Shown here: piece after piece, positions 1 through 7,086 of the stretch
Numbering within the stretch: position 1 is the first letter of the stretch
How the letters are laid out: each line of letters opens with the position of its first letter
Source: Syntrophorhabdaceae bacterium
GTDB taxonomy: Bacteria > Desulfobacterota > Syntrophorhabdia > Syntrophorhabdales > Syntrophorhabdaceae
DNA length: 13,007 nt
Direction of reading: 5' to 3'
Assembly: GCA_026415015.1 (NCBI GenBank)
Contig: JAOAHW010000218.1
Coordinates: 1 to 13,007, forward strand
The notes under the pieces: generated by a model
Databases searched by the model: none
Seen by the model: only the letters and a program-made list of their open reading frames with translations
What the model was told of the DNA's origin: nothing
Made by a program: the position numbers and the translations under genes

Positions 1-1334
1 AGATAGCCATACTCGATGTAAGGCTGCCTGATATAAACGGCGTAACCCTCCTGGATGCCATCAAAAAAGAGAATCCCACCATTGCTGTTATTATGATGAC
101 CGGATACAGTAGCCATAAGGATATTATAGATGCCATGAAGAAAGGGGCATCTGATTTCCTCCTAAAACCCTTTGAATACGATAATCTTATAATGGTGATG
201 ATTAGGGCATTGAGGGAAAGGTCCCTCCTGATAGAAAAAGAAAGCCTTTTTAAAAATTTAGAAGACAAAAAAAAGATAGAACTCCTGAACAGAGAGCTTC
301 AATATAAGATCAAAGAACTTACCACCATGTATAACATCTCTAACCAGTTTAATTCATTGAATCTCTACGACGATGTCTATGAAAAGATGGTCAATATAAC
401 CTATAATATACTTGGTGCAAGCCTGTGCAGATTTTATATCTATGATGCCAGCAGCAAAGAGCCTATCCTCTTTAAAGAAAAAAGAAACGAAAATGATGAT
501 TTTGTGGACGACAAAATAATATTTACAGGGGACCTCTTTGAAAAAATTAATAACCCGAAGAGGTGTATTATAAAGGATGATACCATGGCCCTTCCCATAG
601 TAATAAAAGGGGAACCCATAGGATTCCTGACTGTTAAAAAGGGGAGAAATGGTTTAGAGGCCATAAGCAGCCATCAGGATACCGATGTATTCTTCCTCAA
701 ATTGATAGGTGAAAAGGCATCATCCCAGATTGAAAACAGGATCTTATATGAAAGTCTCTTCGACAATATATTCAAGACCCACATGTCCCTAATCACAGCC
801 ATAAATAAAAGAGATTCTTATACAGAAAATCACTGCAAGAGGGTTACTGATATGGCCCTTTCATTGGCTGACCAGATCGGACTAAACAATATAGAAAAGG
901 ATGTCTTAAGGGTGGTAACCCCTGTCCATGACCTGGGAAAGATAGGTGTACCAGATACAATACTCCTCAAACCCGAAAGGCTAACAGATGAAGAGTATAA
1001 CATAATGAAAAATCACTCTGTATTGGGCCAGGAAATATTAAGCCAGTTTGACATATTATCAAAAGAATCCATAATCATAAGGAATCACCATGAGAGGTTT
1101 GACGGAAAAGGTTACCCTGATGGTCTATCTGGTGATGACATACCTGCCTGTGCCCGAATAATATCCATCTGCGATACATTTGATGCCATGACCACAAATA
1201 GACCTTATCGAAAGGCAGCAACTATAGAAGAGGCCTTAAAAGAGATTCAAAGGTGCTCTGGGAGCCAGTTTGACCCTATTATGGCTAGCGAGTTTGTAAA
1301 GATGATCTTAAATGGCAACTATGGAAAAAAATGA
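1..1334 (+). CDS. Response regulator with REC, GAF-like and HD-GYP domains (5' partial): probable cyclic-di-GMP phosphodiesterase
   Basis: HD-GYP proteins hydrolyse cyclic-di-GMP; here the activity would be gated by phosphorylation of an N-terminal receiver. The reading frame is open from base 3, so the gene starts before the window. The first in-frame ATG (93) lies inside the receiver and is not a start. The visible receiver half has ILDVRLPD (bases 9-32; the first Asp is the likely phospho-acceptor), the Thr of MMTGY and the Lys of LLKPF. A charged coiled coil (about 210-340) leads into a GAF-like domain (about 345-750). The HD-GYP domain follows (about 760-1310), with HDLGKIGVPD (His codon 927-929), NHHERFDGKGYPDG (GYP 1110-1118) and CDTFDAMTTNRPYR. 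All metal-binding signatures appear intact, so it is probably catalytic. The 3' end overlaps the PilZ gene by 23 bp, and the operon continues into motA and motB. The family call is very secure; the regulatory target is inferred. Confidence 0.95.
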   Translation, partial: IAILDVRLPDINGVTLLDAIKKENPTIAVIMMTGYSSHKDIIDAMKKGASDFLLKPFEYDNLIMVMIRALRERSLLIEKESLFKNLEDKKKIELLNRELQYKIKELTTMYNISNQFNSLNLYDDVYEKMVNITYNILGASLCRFYIYDASSKEPILFKEKRNENDDFVDDKIIFTGDLFEKINNPKRCIIKDDTMALPIVIKGEPIGFLTVKKGRNGLEAISSHQDTDVFFLKLIGEKASSQIENRILYESLFDNIFKTHMSLITAINKRDSYTENHCKRVTDMALSLADQIGLNNIEKDVLRVVTPVHDLGKIGVPDTILLKPERLTDEEYNIMKNHSVLGQEILSQFDILSKESIIIRNHHERFDGKGYPDGLSGDDIPACARIISICDTFDAMTTNRPYRKAATIEEALKEIQRCSGSQFDPIMASEFVKMILNGNYGKK

Positions 1335-1902
1335 AAAAAGAGATTATTTCAGGGTAGATGACAGGCTCAGATTAAAATTCAGGATAATAAGTGAAGAAGA
1401 ATTCAATGCCCTTGAACATACTATTAGATACAGCCCTATAAGCAATTTTACTAGTTCAGATGAGATCTCGATATTGAAAATGATAGGGGCAGATGAAGAA
1501 AAAAAGAAAGACCCCCTCTATGCCTACCTTAATATTATCGATAGAAAAATTAATATGATTCTGGACTACCTCATAGAGAATGCTGATGACAAGAAGCAGT
1601 ATAATACTTCTTACACCCAGGCAAACATAAGCGGTTCAGGTATAATGTTTATTACTGATGCTGATATCAAAGAGGGTGATTATGTAGAGCTTATCCTGAT
1701 ACTACCTATCTATCTCTATACAAGGATATCAATTTTATGCAAGGTGATACGTTGCGTTAAAGAGATAAAAGATGGAGATACTGTTAATTATGTTGCTATG
1801 CAATTTCTTGTAATTAATGAAAATGACAGGGATATGTTGATACAGTATATATTTATAAAGGAAAGGGAGATGCTCCGCAATAAGAGCGAATCCACTGGAT
1901 GA
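1312..1902 (+). CDS. PilZ-domain cyclic-di-GMP receptor with a helical insertion
   Basis: This is a soluble protein of about 196 residues without a signal peptide or membrane segment. Both cyclic-di-GMP binding signatures of PilZ domains are visible: RDYFR (RxxxR, residues 10-14) and NISGSG (N/DxSxxG, 105-110). They are followed by beta-strand-rich sequence to about residue 168 and a charged C-terminal helix. The two motifs lie about 90 residues apart, much farther than in a simple PilZ domain. The insertion contains a heptad-like amphipathic helix (about 67-90: LYAYLNIIDRKINMILDYL), reminiscent of the oligomerising helix of tPilZ proteins. The start at 1312 overlaps the HD-GYP gene by 23 bp; ATG 1321 is an alternative, and neither has a strong Shine-Dalgarno sequence. 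motA begins 6 bp downstream, so an action on the stator, as known for FlgZ and MotI/DgrA proteins, is a reasonable inference. Confidence 0.88.
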   Translation: MATMEKNEKRDYFRVDDRLRLKFRIISEEEFNALEHTIRYSPISNFTSSDEISILKMIGADEEKKKDPLYAYLNIIDRKINMILDYLIENADDKKQYNTSYTQANISGSGIMFITDADIKEGDYVELILILPIYLYTRISILCKVIRCVKEIKDGDTVNYVAMQFLVINENDRDMLIQYIFIKEREMLRNKSESTG

Positions 1903-1908
1903 TACCTT

Positions 1909-2676
1909 ATGGATATAACCACTATTTTTGGCCTTATAATAGGTATTGGTGCTGTGCTGGTATCATTTGTAATGGAAGGTGGCCATCTTTCATCCCTGAT
2001 CCAGGCACCAGCCATGATATTGGTTATATTTGGAACAATAGGTGCAACCATCATAACAACGCCTTTTAGTCAATTAAAGGCACTACCAAAGCTATTAAGT
2101 GTTGTTCTGGTAGATAGAAAGCTTGATTTTCACAAACTTATTGATTTGATATGTGACCTTGCCATGAAAGCAAGAAAAAATGGTCTCTTAAGCCTTGAAA
2201 ATGAACTACCAAAGATAAAGGATAACTTTCTCAAGAGGGCTATTCAACTCTCAATAGATGGTTTTGAGACAAATAAGATAAGAGAGATACTGGAGATAGA
2301 GATGTCGTATATAGAGGAGAGGCATAGGGTAGGGGCTATGTTTTTTCAGAAATTAGGTGGATTCTCACCAACCCTTGGCATAATAGGCACTGTCCTTGGT
2401 TTGATCCATGCATTAGGGAGCATGGAGAATAGCGCAAATATGGCATCATCTATAGCCACAGCATTTATTGCCACCCTCTGGGGTGTTGCCCTTGCAAACC
2501 TCATCTATCTACCCATATCAGATAAGTTAAGGGCTAAACATCAGGATGAGGCCCTCTATCTTGATATGATATGCGAAGGAGTAATCTCTCTTACCATGGG
2601 TGAGAACCCAAGGATAATAAGGATGAAGCTTATGTCTTTTTTACTCCCAAATAAAAGAAGCGGTGAGATAAAATGA
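1909..2676 (+). CDS. motA: Flagellar motor stator protein MotA
   Basis: MotA is the inner-membrane pentamer of the stator unit that couples ion flow to flagellar rotation. The 255-residue product has four hydrophobic segments (about 5-21, 33-52, 149-170 and 181-203) and a large cytoplasmic loop between the second and third. The loop carries ARKNGLLSLE (88-97), whose Arg and Glu match the charged residues that contact the rotor protein FliG. The third segment contains SPTLGIIGTVLGL (153-165) with the conserved channel proline at 154, and the fourth ends in LPISDKL with Pro202. The length fits the shorter MotA/PomA type rather than the roughly 295-residue enteric form. The gene starts 6 bp after the PilZ stop, with a weak GGATGA upstream, and overlaps motB by 4 bp (ATGA). 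Whether the coupling ion is H+ or Na+ cannot be read reliably from this sequence. Confidence 0.95.
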   Translation: MDITTIFGLIIGIGAVLVSFVMEGGHLSSLIQAPAMILVIFGTIGATIITTPFSQLKALPKLLSVVLVDRKLDFHKLIDLICDLAMKARKNGLLSLENELPKIKDNFLKRAIQLSIDGFETNKIREILEIEMSYIEERHRVGAMFFQKLGGFSPTLGIIGTVLGLIHALGSMENSANMASSIATAFIATLWGVALANLIYLPISDKLRAKHQDEALYLDMICEGVISLTMGENPRIIRMKLMSFLLPNKRSGEIK

Positions 2677-3386
2677 GAAAGAGAAATAATAACAATAATG
2701 AACATGAAAACCTTGAGAGATGGCTCCTTACATATTCAGACTTGATTACATTACTTCTCGCTTTTTTCATAATGATGTATACATTTTCAAAACAGGATTC
2801 ACAAAAATATGAAGAGGTGTCATCGTATCTTAAGGCTATATTTTCAGGTGGAACAGGCGTGCTCCAGAAGGGTAATACTAGCGGGGCGCCACCCCTTGAA
2901 CTATTATCAGGCAAGGCACTATCAGAAGGGTTAAGACAGAAGCTCGATACAGAGTTAAAGGTTGTCACAGGTGAAAGTGACCTAAAAAATAGCATACATA
3001 TCTTTACAGATGAGAGGGGTGTTGTCATAAGGATTATGGACAAGGCATTCTTTGACGAGGGTAAGGCAGAACTCAAACAGGGTGCAAAAAAAGCCCTCGA
3101 TAAGATTATATATATCATAAAGGACATAAAAAATCACATAAGGGTAGAGGGGCATACCGACAATACACCTATAAACAAGGGTGAGTTTAAATCTAACTGG
3201 GAGCTTTCTGTAAGAAGGGCAACAGAGGTGGTAAGATACCTCATAGAAAAAGGCCATATACCCCCTGAGAGGATTTCAGCCACAGGTTATGCAGAATTTA
3301 GACCCCTGGTGGATAATGACAAACCAGAAAATAAGGCATTGAACAGAAGGGTTGAAATTATAATAGAAAAAACAGCAGGCATATAA
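2673..3386 (+). CDS. motB: Flagellar motor stator protein MotB, OmpA-type peptidoglycan anchor
   Basis: MotB dimerises inside the MotA ring, carries the essential ion-binding aspartate and anchors the stator to peptidoglycan. The product has 237 residues. A short basic, Asn-rich cytoplasmic tail (five consecutive Asn, 5-9) leads to a single membrane helix (about 20-38). This contains YSDLITLLLAFF, with Asp23 as the likely ion-binding residue. The linker and plug region follows (about 39-105). A periplasmic OmpA-like domain (about 108-233) shows EGHTDNTPI (159-167), NWELSVRRA (175-183) and NRRVEI (224-229). Translation is coupled to motA through an ATGA overlap, with a GGTGAG ribosome-binding candidate at 2662-2667. 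This is the last gene of the operon. It converges on the hybrid kinase gene with only 22 bp between stop codons. Confidence 0.95.
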   Translation: MRKRNNNNNEHENLERWLLTYSDLITLLLAFFIMMYTFSKQDSQKYEEVSSYLKAIFSGGTGVLQKGNTSGAPPLELLSGKALSEGLRQKLDTELKVVTGESDLKNSIHIFTDERGVVIRIMDKAFFDEGKAELKQGAKKALDKIIYIIKDIKNHIRVEGHTDNTPINKGEFKSNWELSVRRATEVVRYLIEKGHIPPERISATGYAEFRPLVDNDKPENKALNRRVEIIIEKTAGI

Positions 3387-3408
3387 AGACCTCAAAGATC
3401 TATTGGTT

Positions 3409-5352
3409 TTAATTCTCAGGACATGTCTTTTTTATAATATTGATCAAGGCCTTACCTGTATAGGGCTTATCAAGGAAACCATTGATATGATGTCCCTTTA
3501 ATGACTGTTTCTGTCTTTCGTTCATAAAACCGCTTGAAATTATTATCTTTACATCTTCATCTATTAGCCTTATCTCTTTGAGCACCTCATCTCCCTTCTT
3601 ACCAGGCATTATCATATCGAGGATTATCAGGTCTATCTTATCTCTTGAATTCTTGAATATATCAACAGCCTCATAACCATCCTTTGCCTCTAAAACATGG
3701 GCACCTGCTGCCTTTAACACCCCTTTCAAAAAATCCCTTATAAATTCCTCATCATCCACAACAATTATATTTAAACCAGGTTTTAAGCTCAAATCCTCCT
3801 CTTCTTTTTTGTTTGAGTCAATATCGCCTGTCTTTGATGTATATAAAAGGGGAAGGTATATGGTGAATCTTGTCCCTTCCTGGGGTTTACTTTCTATCTC
3901 TATTGCACCGCCATGGCTGCTAATTACCTTCTTTGCAATATACAGACCCATACCCAATCTATTATCCCTTTTCTTTGTAGTGAAATAGGGTTCAAATGCC
4001 TTTTTTATAATATCCTTTGTCATACCAGGCCCATTATCCTCTATCTCAATAACTACAAAACCTTTTTTATTTTTTAGGAATTTAATGCCAGTGGACACAC
4101 TGATAACACCTTTGCCGTCCATGGCATCCTTGGCATTTACAAGGATATTAAGAAGGGCACTCTGTATGTCTGTCTCATCCCCTTTTATTGGAGGGAGCAT
4201 ATCAGAGAGGTTCAATTTTACTTCCATGTCCCTATAGCTCTCTTTTAATATAAAGACCAGATCCTCAATTATGGCATTCACATCCACAATGCTGTCTCTT
4301 CTTGTCCCACGCTTTGAAAGATTCAAAAGGTTATGGGTAAGTTTTGTGGCCCTCTGGGCAGCATTCTCAATAGCCAATGTGTATTTAAACAACCTGCCCT
4401 CTTCCTTAAGAAAATTTTTCATAAGGGATGTATATCCCACTATCCCTGTCAGAAGGTTATTAAAATCATGGGCGAGACCCCCGGCAAGAAGGCTTAAACT
4501 CTCCATCTTTTTTAGCTGATTGTCATATTCATCTTCAATCTTTTCTTGGGATGTGTCATTTAAGATAATACATCTAATTCCACCCCTACCATGATCTTCC
4601 TGTTCAAGGGGATAGCATTTGAGTTTAAATATTTTATAATTGTCTCCTGTATGATACTCAACCCTACCTTCTACTGGCGACAGGCTTTCAAAGACATATC
4701 CACTGACGTCAAAAATATTATTGAACCTCTCACCTATGAGGAATCGATTTTCAATAGAGAATTCATCCACTGCCTTTTTATTTACATAATGGATATAGCC
4801 CATATTATCTATTAAAAAAACTGGCTCAGGAAAGAGGTCTAATGATTTCTTATAAACCATGATATCCGAATACTTACCATTGCTATGAGACAATAGAGGG
4901 TCAATAAAGAGCAACTTATTAAATATATTGCATAGCATCCTGAGTTCCCTTAAAAAGGACTCTGCCATGGCCTGTTTTTGTCCTGTCCCCAAAATAATAT
5001 AGCCAAGCCTCGCTGTCTCATTATATATCAACGGGTATATATAAAGGATGCTATAATTAAAGTAATTGCTCAAGATAAAGGGCGAGAATGCATCAGGGTA
5101 GGCATGTTTTATAACCTCTACATCGATATTATCGCTTGAACCATCGATACTAAAAAAACCTGAGAACTTTTTTTCTTCTCCCTCTATAGAAATCTTGCAT
5201 ACTTCAAAGGGCAGTTCCTCAACAAATACAGCAGGGGCTTCATCTAATAGATTCTTTTTATTGTCTACGATACTTAAAAGACGGAGGATGACCGAGTAAT
5301 TCTTTACTGCCCTTTCATAAAAATCCCACTGATAGTTTGAAGGTTTTGTCAT
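3409..5352 (-). CDS. Hybrid sensor histidine kinase (GAF-like, PAS, HisKA, HATPase, C-terminal REC)
   Basis: This 647-residue kinase has no obvious membrane helix and is probably cytoplasmic. Domain order: a divergent N-terminal GAF-like sensor region (about 15-155), a PAS domain (about 170-275, beginning LDLFPEPVFLIDNMGYIHYVN), and a HisKA dimerisation domain with GGLAHDFNNLLTG and phospho-acceptor His295. The ATPase domain has an N-box LNILVNAKDAM (401-411), G1 DNGPGM (439-444), F-box FEPYFTTK and G2 GMGL. The C-terminal receiver (about 527-643) has an acidic pocket VVDDEE, phospho-acceptor Asp579, Ser607 and Lys629 of FLDKP. No DNA-binding or enzymatic output domain follows, so the signal must pass to another protein by phosphorelay or contact. 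The start codon lies 1 bp after the stop of the HDOD gene and no independent Shine-Dalgarno sequence is evident, so translation is probably coupled. The ligand and partner are unknown. Confidence 0.93.
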   Translation of the reverse strand: MTKPSNYQWDFYERAVKNYSVILRLLSIVDNKKNLLDEAPAVFVEELPFEVCKISIEGEEKKFSGFFSIDGSSDNIDVEVIKHAYPDAFSPFILSNYFNYSILYIYPLIYNETARLGYIILGTGQKQAMAESFLRELRMLCNIFNKLLFIDPLLSHSNGKYSDIMVYKKSLDLFPEPVFLIDNMGYIHYVNKKAVDEFSIENRFLIGERFNNIFDVSGYVFESLSPVEGRVEYHTGDNYKIFKLKCYPLEQEDHGRGGIRCIILNDTSQEKIEDEYDNQLKKMESLSLLAGGLAHDFNNLLTGIVGYTSLMKNFLKEEGRLFKYTLAIENAAQRATKLTHNLLNLSKRGTRRDSIVDVNAIIEDLVFILKESYRDMEVKLNLSDMLPPIKGDETDIQSALLNILVNAKDAMDGKGVISVSTGIKFLKNKKGFVVIEIEDNGPGMTKDIIKKAFEPYFTTKKRDNRLGMGLYIAKKVISSHGGAIEIESKPQEGTRFTIYLPLLYTSKTGDIDSNKKEEEDLSLKPGLNIIVVDDEEFIRDFLKGVLKAAGAHVLEAKDGYEAVDIFKNSRDKIDLIILDMIMPGKKGDEVLKEIRLIDEDVKIIISSGFMNERQKQSLKGHHINGFLDKPYTGKALINIIKKTCPEN

Positions 5353-5353
5353 G

Positions 5354-6175
5354 CTATGTCTGTACGCCCTGAAAATTTATATTTATAATCTCCATATTCT
5401 TTTTAACCTCCATCTTTATATTATCCTTTTCTTTGAGGAGTATAAGTTTTTCAGGGCTACCGTTTGTATCCTTACAATAAAAGAAATTATCTACCAATAT
5501 TGTAATCTTAAGAAGATTTCTATTGTTATTTTCACTGTTTGTTAAATCATGATGATTACCTATCACAGAACATACTGTTTCAGGGAGTCTCCATTTCTTT
5601 GCAATGACATACCCTATCTCCTGATGGTCTATGGCGAATAGCTCCCTCTCTGTCTCCCAGATGGGTTTCTGCCTTTCTTTAGCTTCATGGACTATTTTAC
5701 TGTAGTCCTCTATCTCAGAATAGAATACAATTTTACCTATATCATGGAGAAGAGAGACTATATACGCCTTCTGAGGTTCATCATCAAGGGTCTTTTCTGC
5801 CAGTATCCTTGCTGAATGGGCAACATAGATAGAATGCCTCCAGAATTCAAGGAGGTCACTAAACCTTATCTTCAATACTTTAAGTAAATTGTCCACAACA
5901 AGGAGACAGAAAATTATGTTTTTTATCTCATCAAACCCTATCTTTATCAATGCATGGTGAAGGTCATAGGTATTGGTGCCTCTATTATAATAGGCAGAAT
6001 TGGCTATACCGAGTATCTTGGCAGATAGAGAAGGGTCTATCTCTATAATCTTTAGTATGTCCATTATTGATGAGTTAGGATTTACTATAGTCTCTATGGT
6101 CCTGTCTATTATACACTTCATTGATGGTGCGAGTTTAAGGTCATAGGTCTTAGAAAGTAATCTCTGTCTTGTCAT
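5354..6175 (-). CDS. HDOD-domain signalling protein
   Basis: HDOD proteins are regulatory relatives of HD phosphohydrolases, found with two-component, chemotaxis and cyclic-di-GMP systems; most have no proven catalysis. The 273-residue product starts with the typical helical HDOD opening: LAPSMKCIID, then IDPSLSAKILGIANSAYY (46-63) and HHALIKIGFDEIKNI (73-87). It keeps several HD-superfamily metal-site residues: HDIGK (His144-Asp145), His114 in WRHS, His184 in DHQEIG and NHHD (207-210). Weak residual phosphodiesterase activity therefore cannot be excluded. There is no receiver or output domain and no membrane segment. The start is supported by GAGG at 6181-6184, 5 bases before the ATG, and a promoter candidate lies upstream at 6217-6244. 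It is the first gene of an operon with the hybrid kinase, which makes it a likely partner or co-regulator of that kinase. Confidence 0.9.
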   Translation of the reverse strand: MTRQRLLSKTYDLKLAPSMKCIIDRTIETIVNPNSSIMDILKIIEIDPSLSAKILGIANSAYYNRGTNTYDLHHALIKIGFDEIKNIIFCLLVVDNLLKVLKIRFSDLLEFWRHSIYVAHSARILAEKTLDDEPQKAYIVSLLHDIGKIVFYSEIEDYSKIVHEAKERQKPIWETERELFAIDHQEIGYVIAKKWRLPETVCSVIGNHHDLTNSENNNRNLLKITILVDNFFYCKDTNGSPEKLILLKEKDNIKMEVKKNMEIININFQGVQT

Positions 6176-6216
6176 TGTTACCTCAAGGTGTTAAATAATT
6201 TTTTACAGGCCAATGC

Positions 6217-6244
6217 CTTATATTGCCTATTATTTTATCGGCAA
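6217..6244 (-). promoter_or_regulatory. Predicted sigma-70-type promoter for the HDOD-kinase operon
   Basis: Read on the minus strand, TTGCCG (complement of 6239-6244) is followed after 16 bases by TATAAG (complement of 6217-6222). This gives a -35/-10 pair with 4/6 and 5/6 matches to consensus. The predicted start near 6210 leaves a leader of about 35 nt carrying the GAGG ribosome-binding site. Prediction by eye only. Confidence 0.5.
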
Positions 6245-6266
6245 AAAAGAAGTTATACTTAAGTTT

Positions 6267-6327
6267 TTTAATAAAAATTAATTTCATTAAATTAGTGTAA
6301 ATCTTTTTCTCAAAAATTTTTATTAAA
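6267..6327. repeat. 13-bp perfect inverted repeat between divergent promoters
   Basis: The left arm TTTAATAAAAATT (6267-6279) is the exact reverse complement of the right arm AATTTTTATTAAA (6315-6327). The arms are 35 bp apart. The repeat lies between the predicted HDOD promoter and the predicted HAD promoter, and its right arm ends 4 bp before the HAD -35 candidate. It could be a protein-binding site or a curved AT-rich element. Because the arms contain only A and T in an AT-rich spacer, chance is a real alternative. Confidence 0.4.
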
Positions 6328-6331
6328 GGCT

Positions 6332-6360
6332 TCTACAGGGGTTTTGCAAAGATTTATAAT
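6332..6360 (+). promoter_or_regulatory. Predicted promoter for the HAD/DUF1445 pair
   Basis: TCTACA (6332-6337) and a perfect TATAAT (6355-6360) are separated by 17 bases, which places transcription start near 6367 and gives a leader of about 17 nt. A second TATAAT (6369-6374) with TTGCAA (6344-6349) at 19-base spacing overlaps it but would leave almost no leader. The -10 element is strong and the -35 is 4/6. Prediction by eye only. Confidence 0.5.
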
Positions 6361-6383
6361 CTGTAGTATATAATCCATGGGAT

Positions 6384-7085
6384 ATGAAAACTGATTTTCT
6401 AAGATATAAGGCAAGGCATATTGTCTTTGACTTTGATGGCGTCATTGCTGATACAGAGACAACAAGATTTAGTCTCCTATCAGATATACTTATTGATCTT
6501 GGGATAGACCTCAAAGGGAGTTTTAGCCTGTCTGATATAGCAGGTATCCCTACAGATCTATTCTTAAAAAGACATTTCAGTTTCCTTGGAGAGGCGCTTA
6601 TACAAAAGATTGTAGAAAAGAGGAGGTCGTTGTATCTAAAAAATCTACCCTGTTATTGCAGGATCTTTCCTGGTGCTTTAGAGACCATAAAAGGTTTAAA
6701 AGATAGAGGTTATTGCCTCCATCTTGTTACAGCCAATGAAAAACATGTTATAAAAAGCCTCATATCCCATTTAGAGTTAGACAGGCTCTTTGATACATGC
6801 TTTGCAAGGGAAGAGGTTTTCTATGAGGCTGGTAAGGTAAAAAACTACTCACTTTTCTTGGAGCTTGTTGGGGTTGAGGCAGGTGTGTCAGCAGTAATAG
6901 AAGACTCTGCCACTGGCATATCCTCTGCTAAAAAAAGTGGTATGTTTTCCATTGCCTTTAATGTATTCAACGACCCTTATCTTGCATCCCTCTCAGATGT
7001 GTCTGTGAGAGATTATAATGAGTTGGCAAGCCTCTTTGGTCTGAATATAAAGCTTACTATTGACAATCAAGAGTCTTGTATATAA
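6384..7085 (+). CDS. HAD-superfamily hydrolase, subfamily IA (phosphoglycolate phosphatase / beta-phosphoglucomutase-like)
   Basis: This is a soluble phosphatase or phosphomutase of 233 residues, normal for the family. All four HAD motifs are present. Motif I is FDFDGVIAD, with nucleophile Asp16 and general acid/base Asp18. Motif II is the Thr of LVTAN (Thr116). Motif III is probably Lys151 in EAGKVKN, which departs from the usual GKPxPD form. Motif IV is IEDSATGISSAKKSGM, with the metal-binding pair Glu173-Asp174. The helical cap between motifs I and II (about 24-95) is the C1 type of Gph and PgmB enzymes. The substrate cannot be read from sequence. The start has only a poor Shine-Dalgarno sequence, and the predicted leader is short. 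The next gene begins 1 bp after its stop, so the two are very likely cotranscribed. Confidence 0.88.
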   Translation: MKTDFLRYKARHIVFDFDGVIADTETTRFSLLSDILIDLGIDLKGSFSLSDIAGIPTDLFLKRHFSFLGEALIQKIVEKRRSLYLKNLPCYCRIFPGALETIKGLKDRGYCLHLVTANEKHVIKSLISHLELDRLFDTCFAREEVFYEAGKVKNYSLFLELVGVEAGVSAVIEDSATGISSAKKSGMFSIAFNVFNDPYLASLSDVSVRDYNELASLFGLNIKLTIDNQESCI

Positions 7086-7086
7086 G

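Noticed and set aside
93..95. ATG 93 as the start of the HD-GYP gene
   Set aside because: Codons from base 3 to 92 are open and encode the receiver phospho-acceptor region, so the gene starts upstream of the window.
2688..2702. AAT/AAC run encoding five Asn near the start of motB
   Set aside because: Short and imperfect, in the tolerant cytoplasmic tail. It is probably ordinary low complexity rather than a phase-variable repeat.
2630..3127. A 165-codon minus-strand open frame opposite motB
   Set aside because: motB is unambiguous on the plus strand. The antisense product is hydrophobic and Ser/Leu-rich without domain signals.
3380..3408. Possible bidirectional terminator between motB and the hybrid kinase (AAGACC pairing with GGTTTT, 13-nt loop)
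   Set aside because: Only 6 pairs including a G-U, a long loop and no clear T tract. Too weak to annotate.
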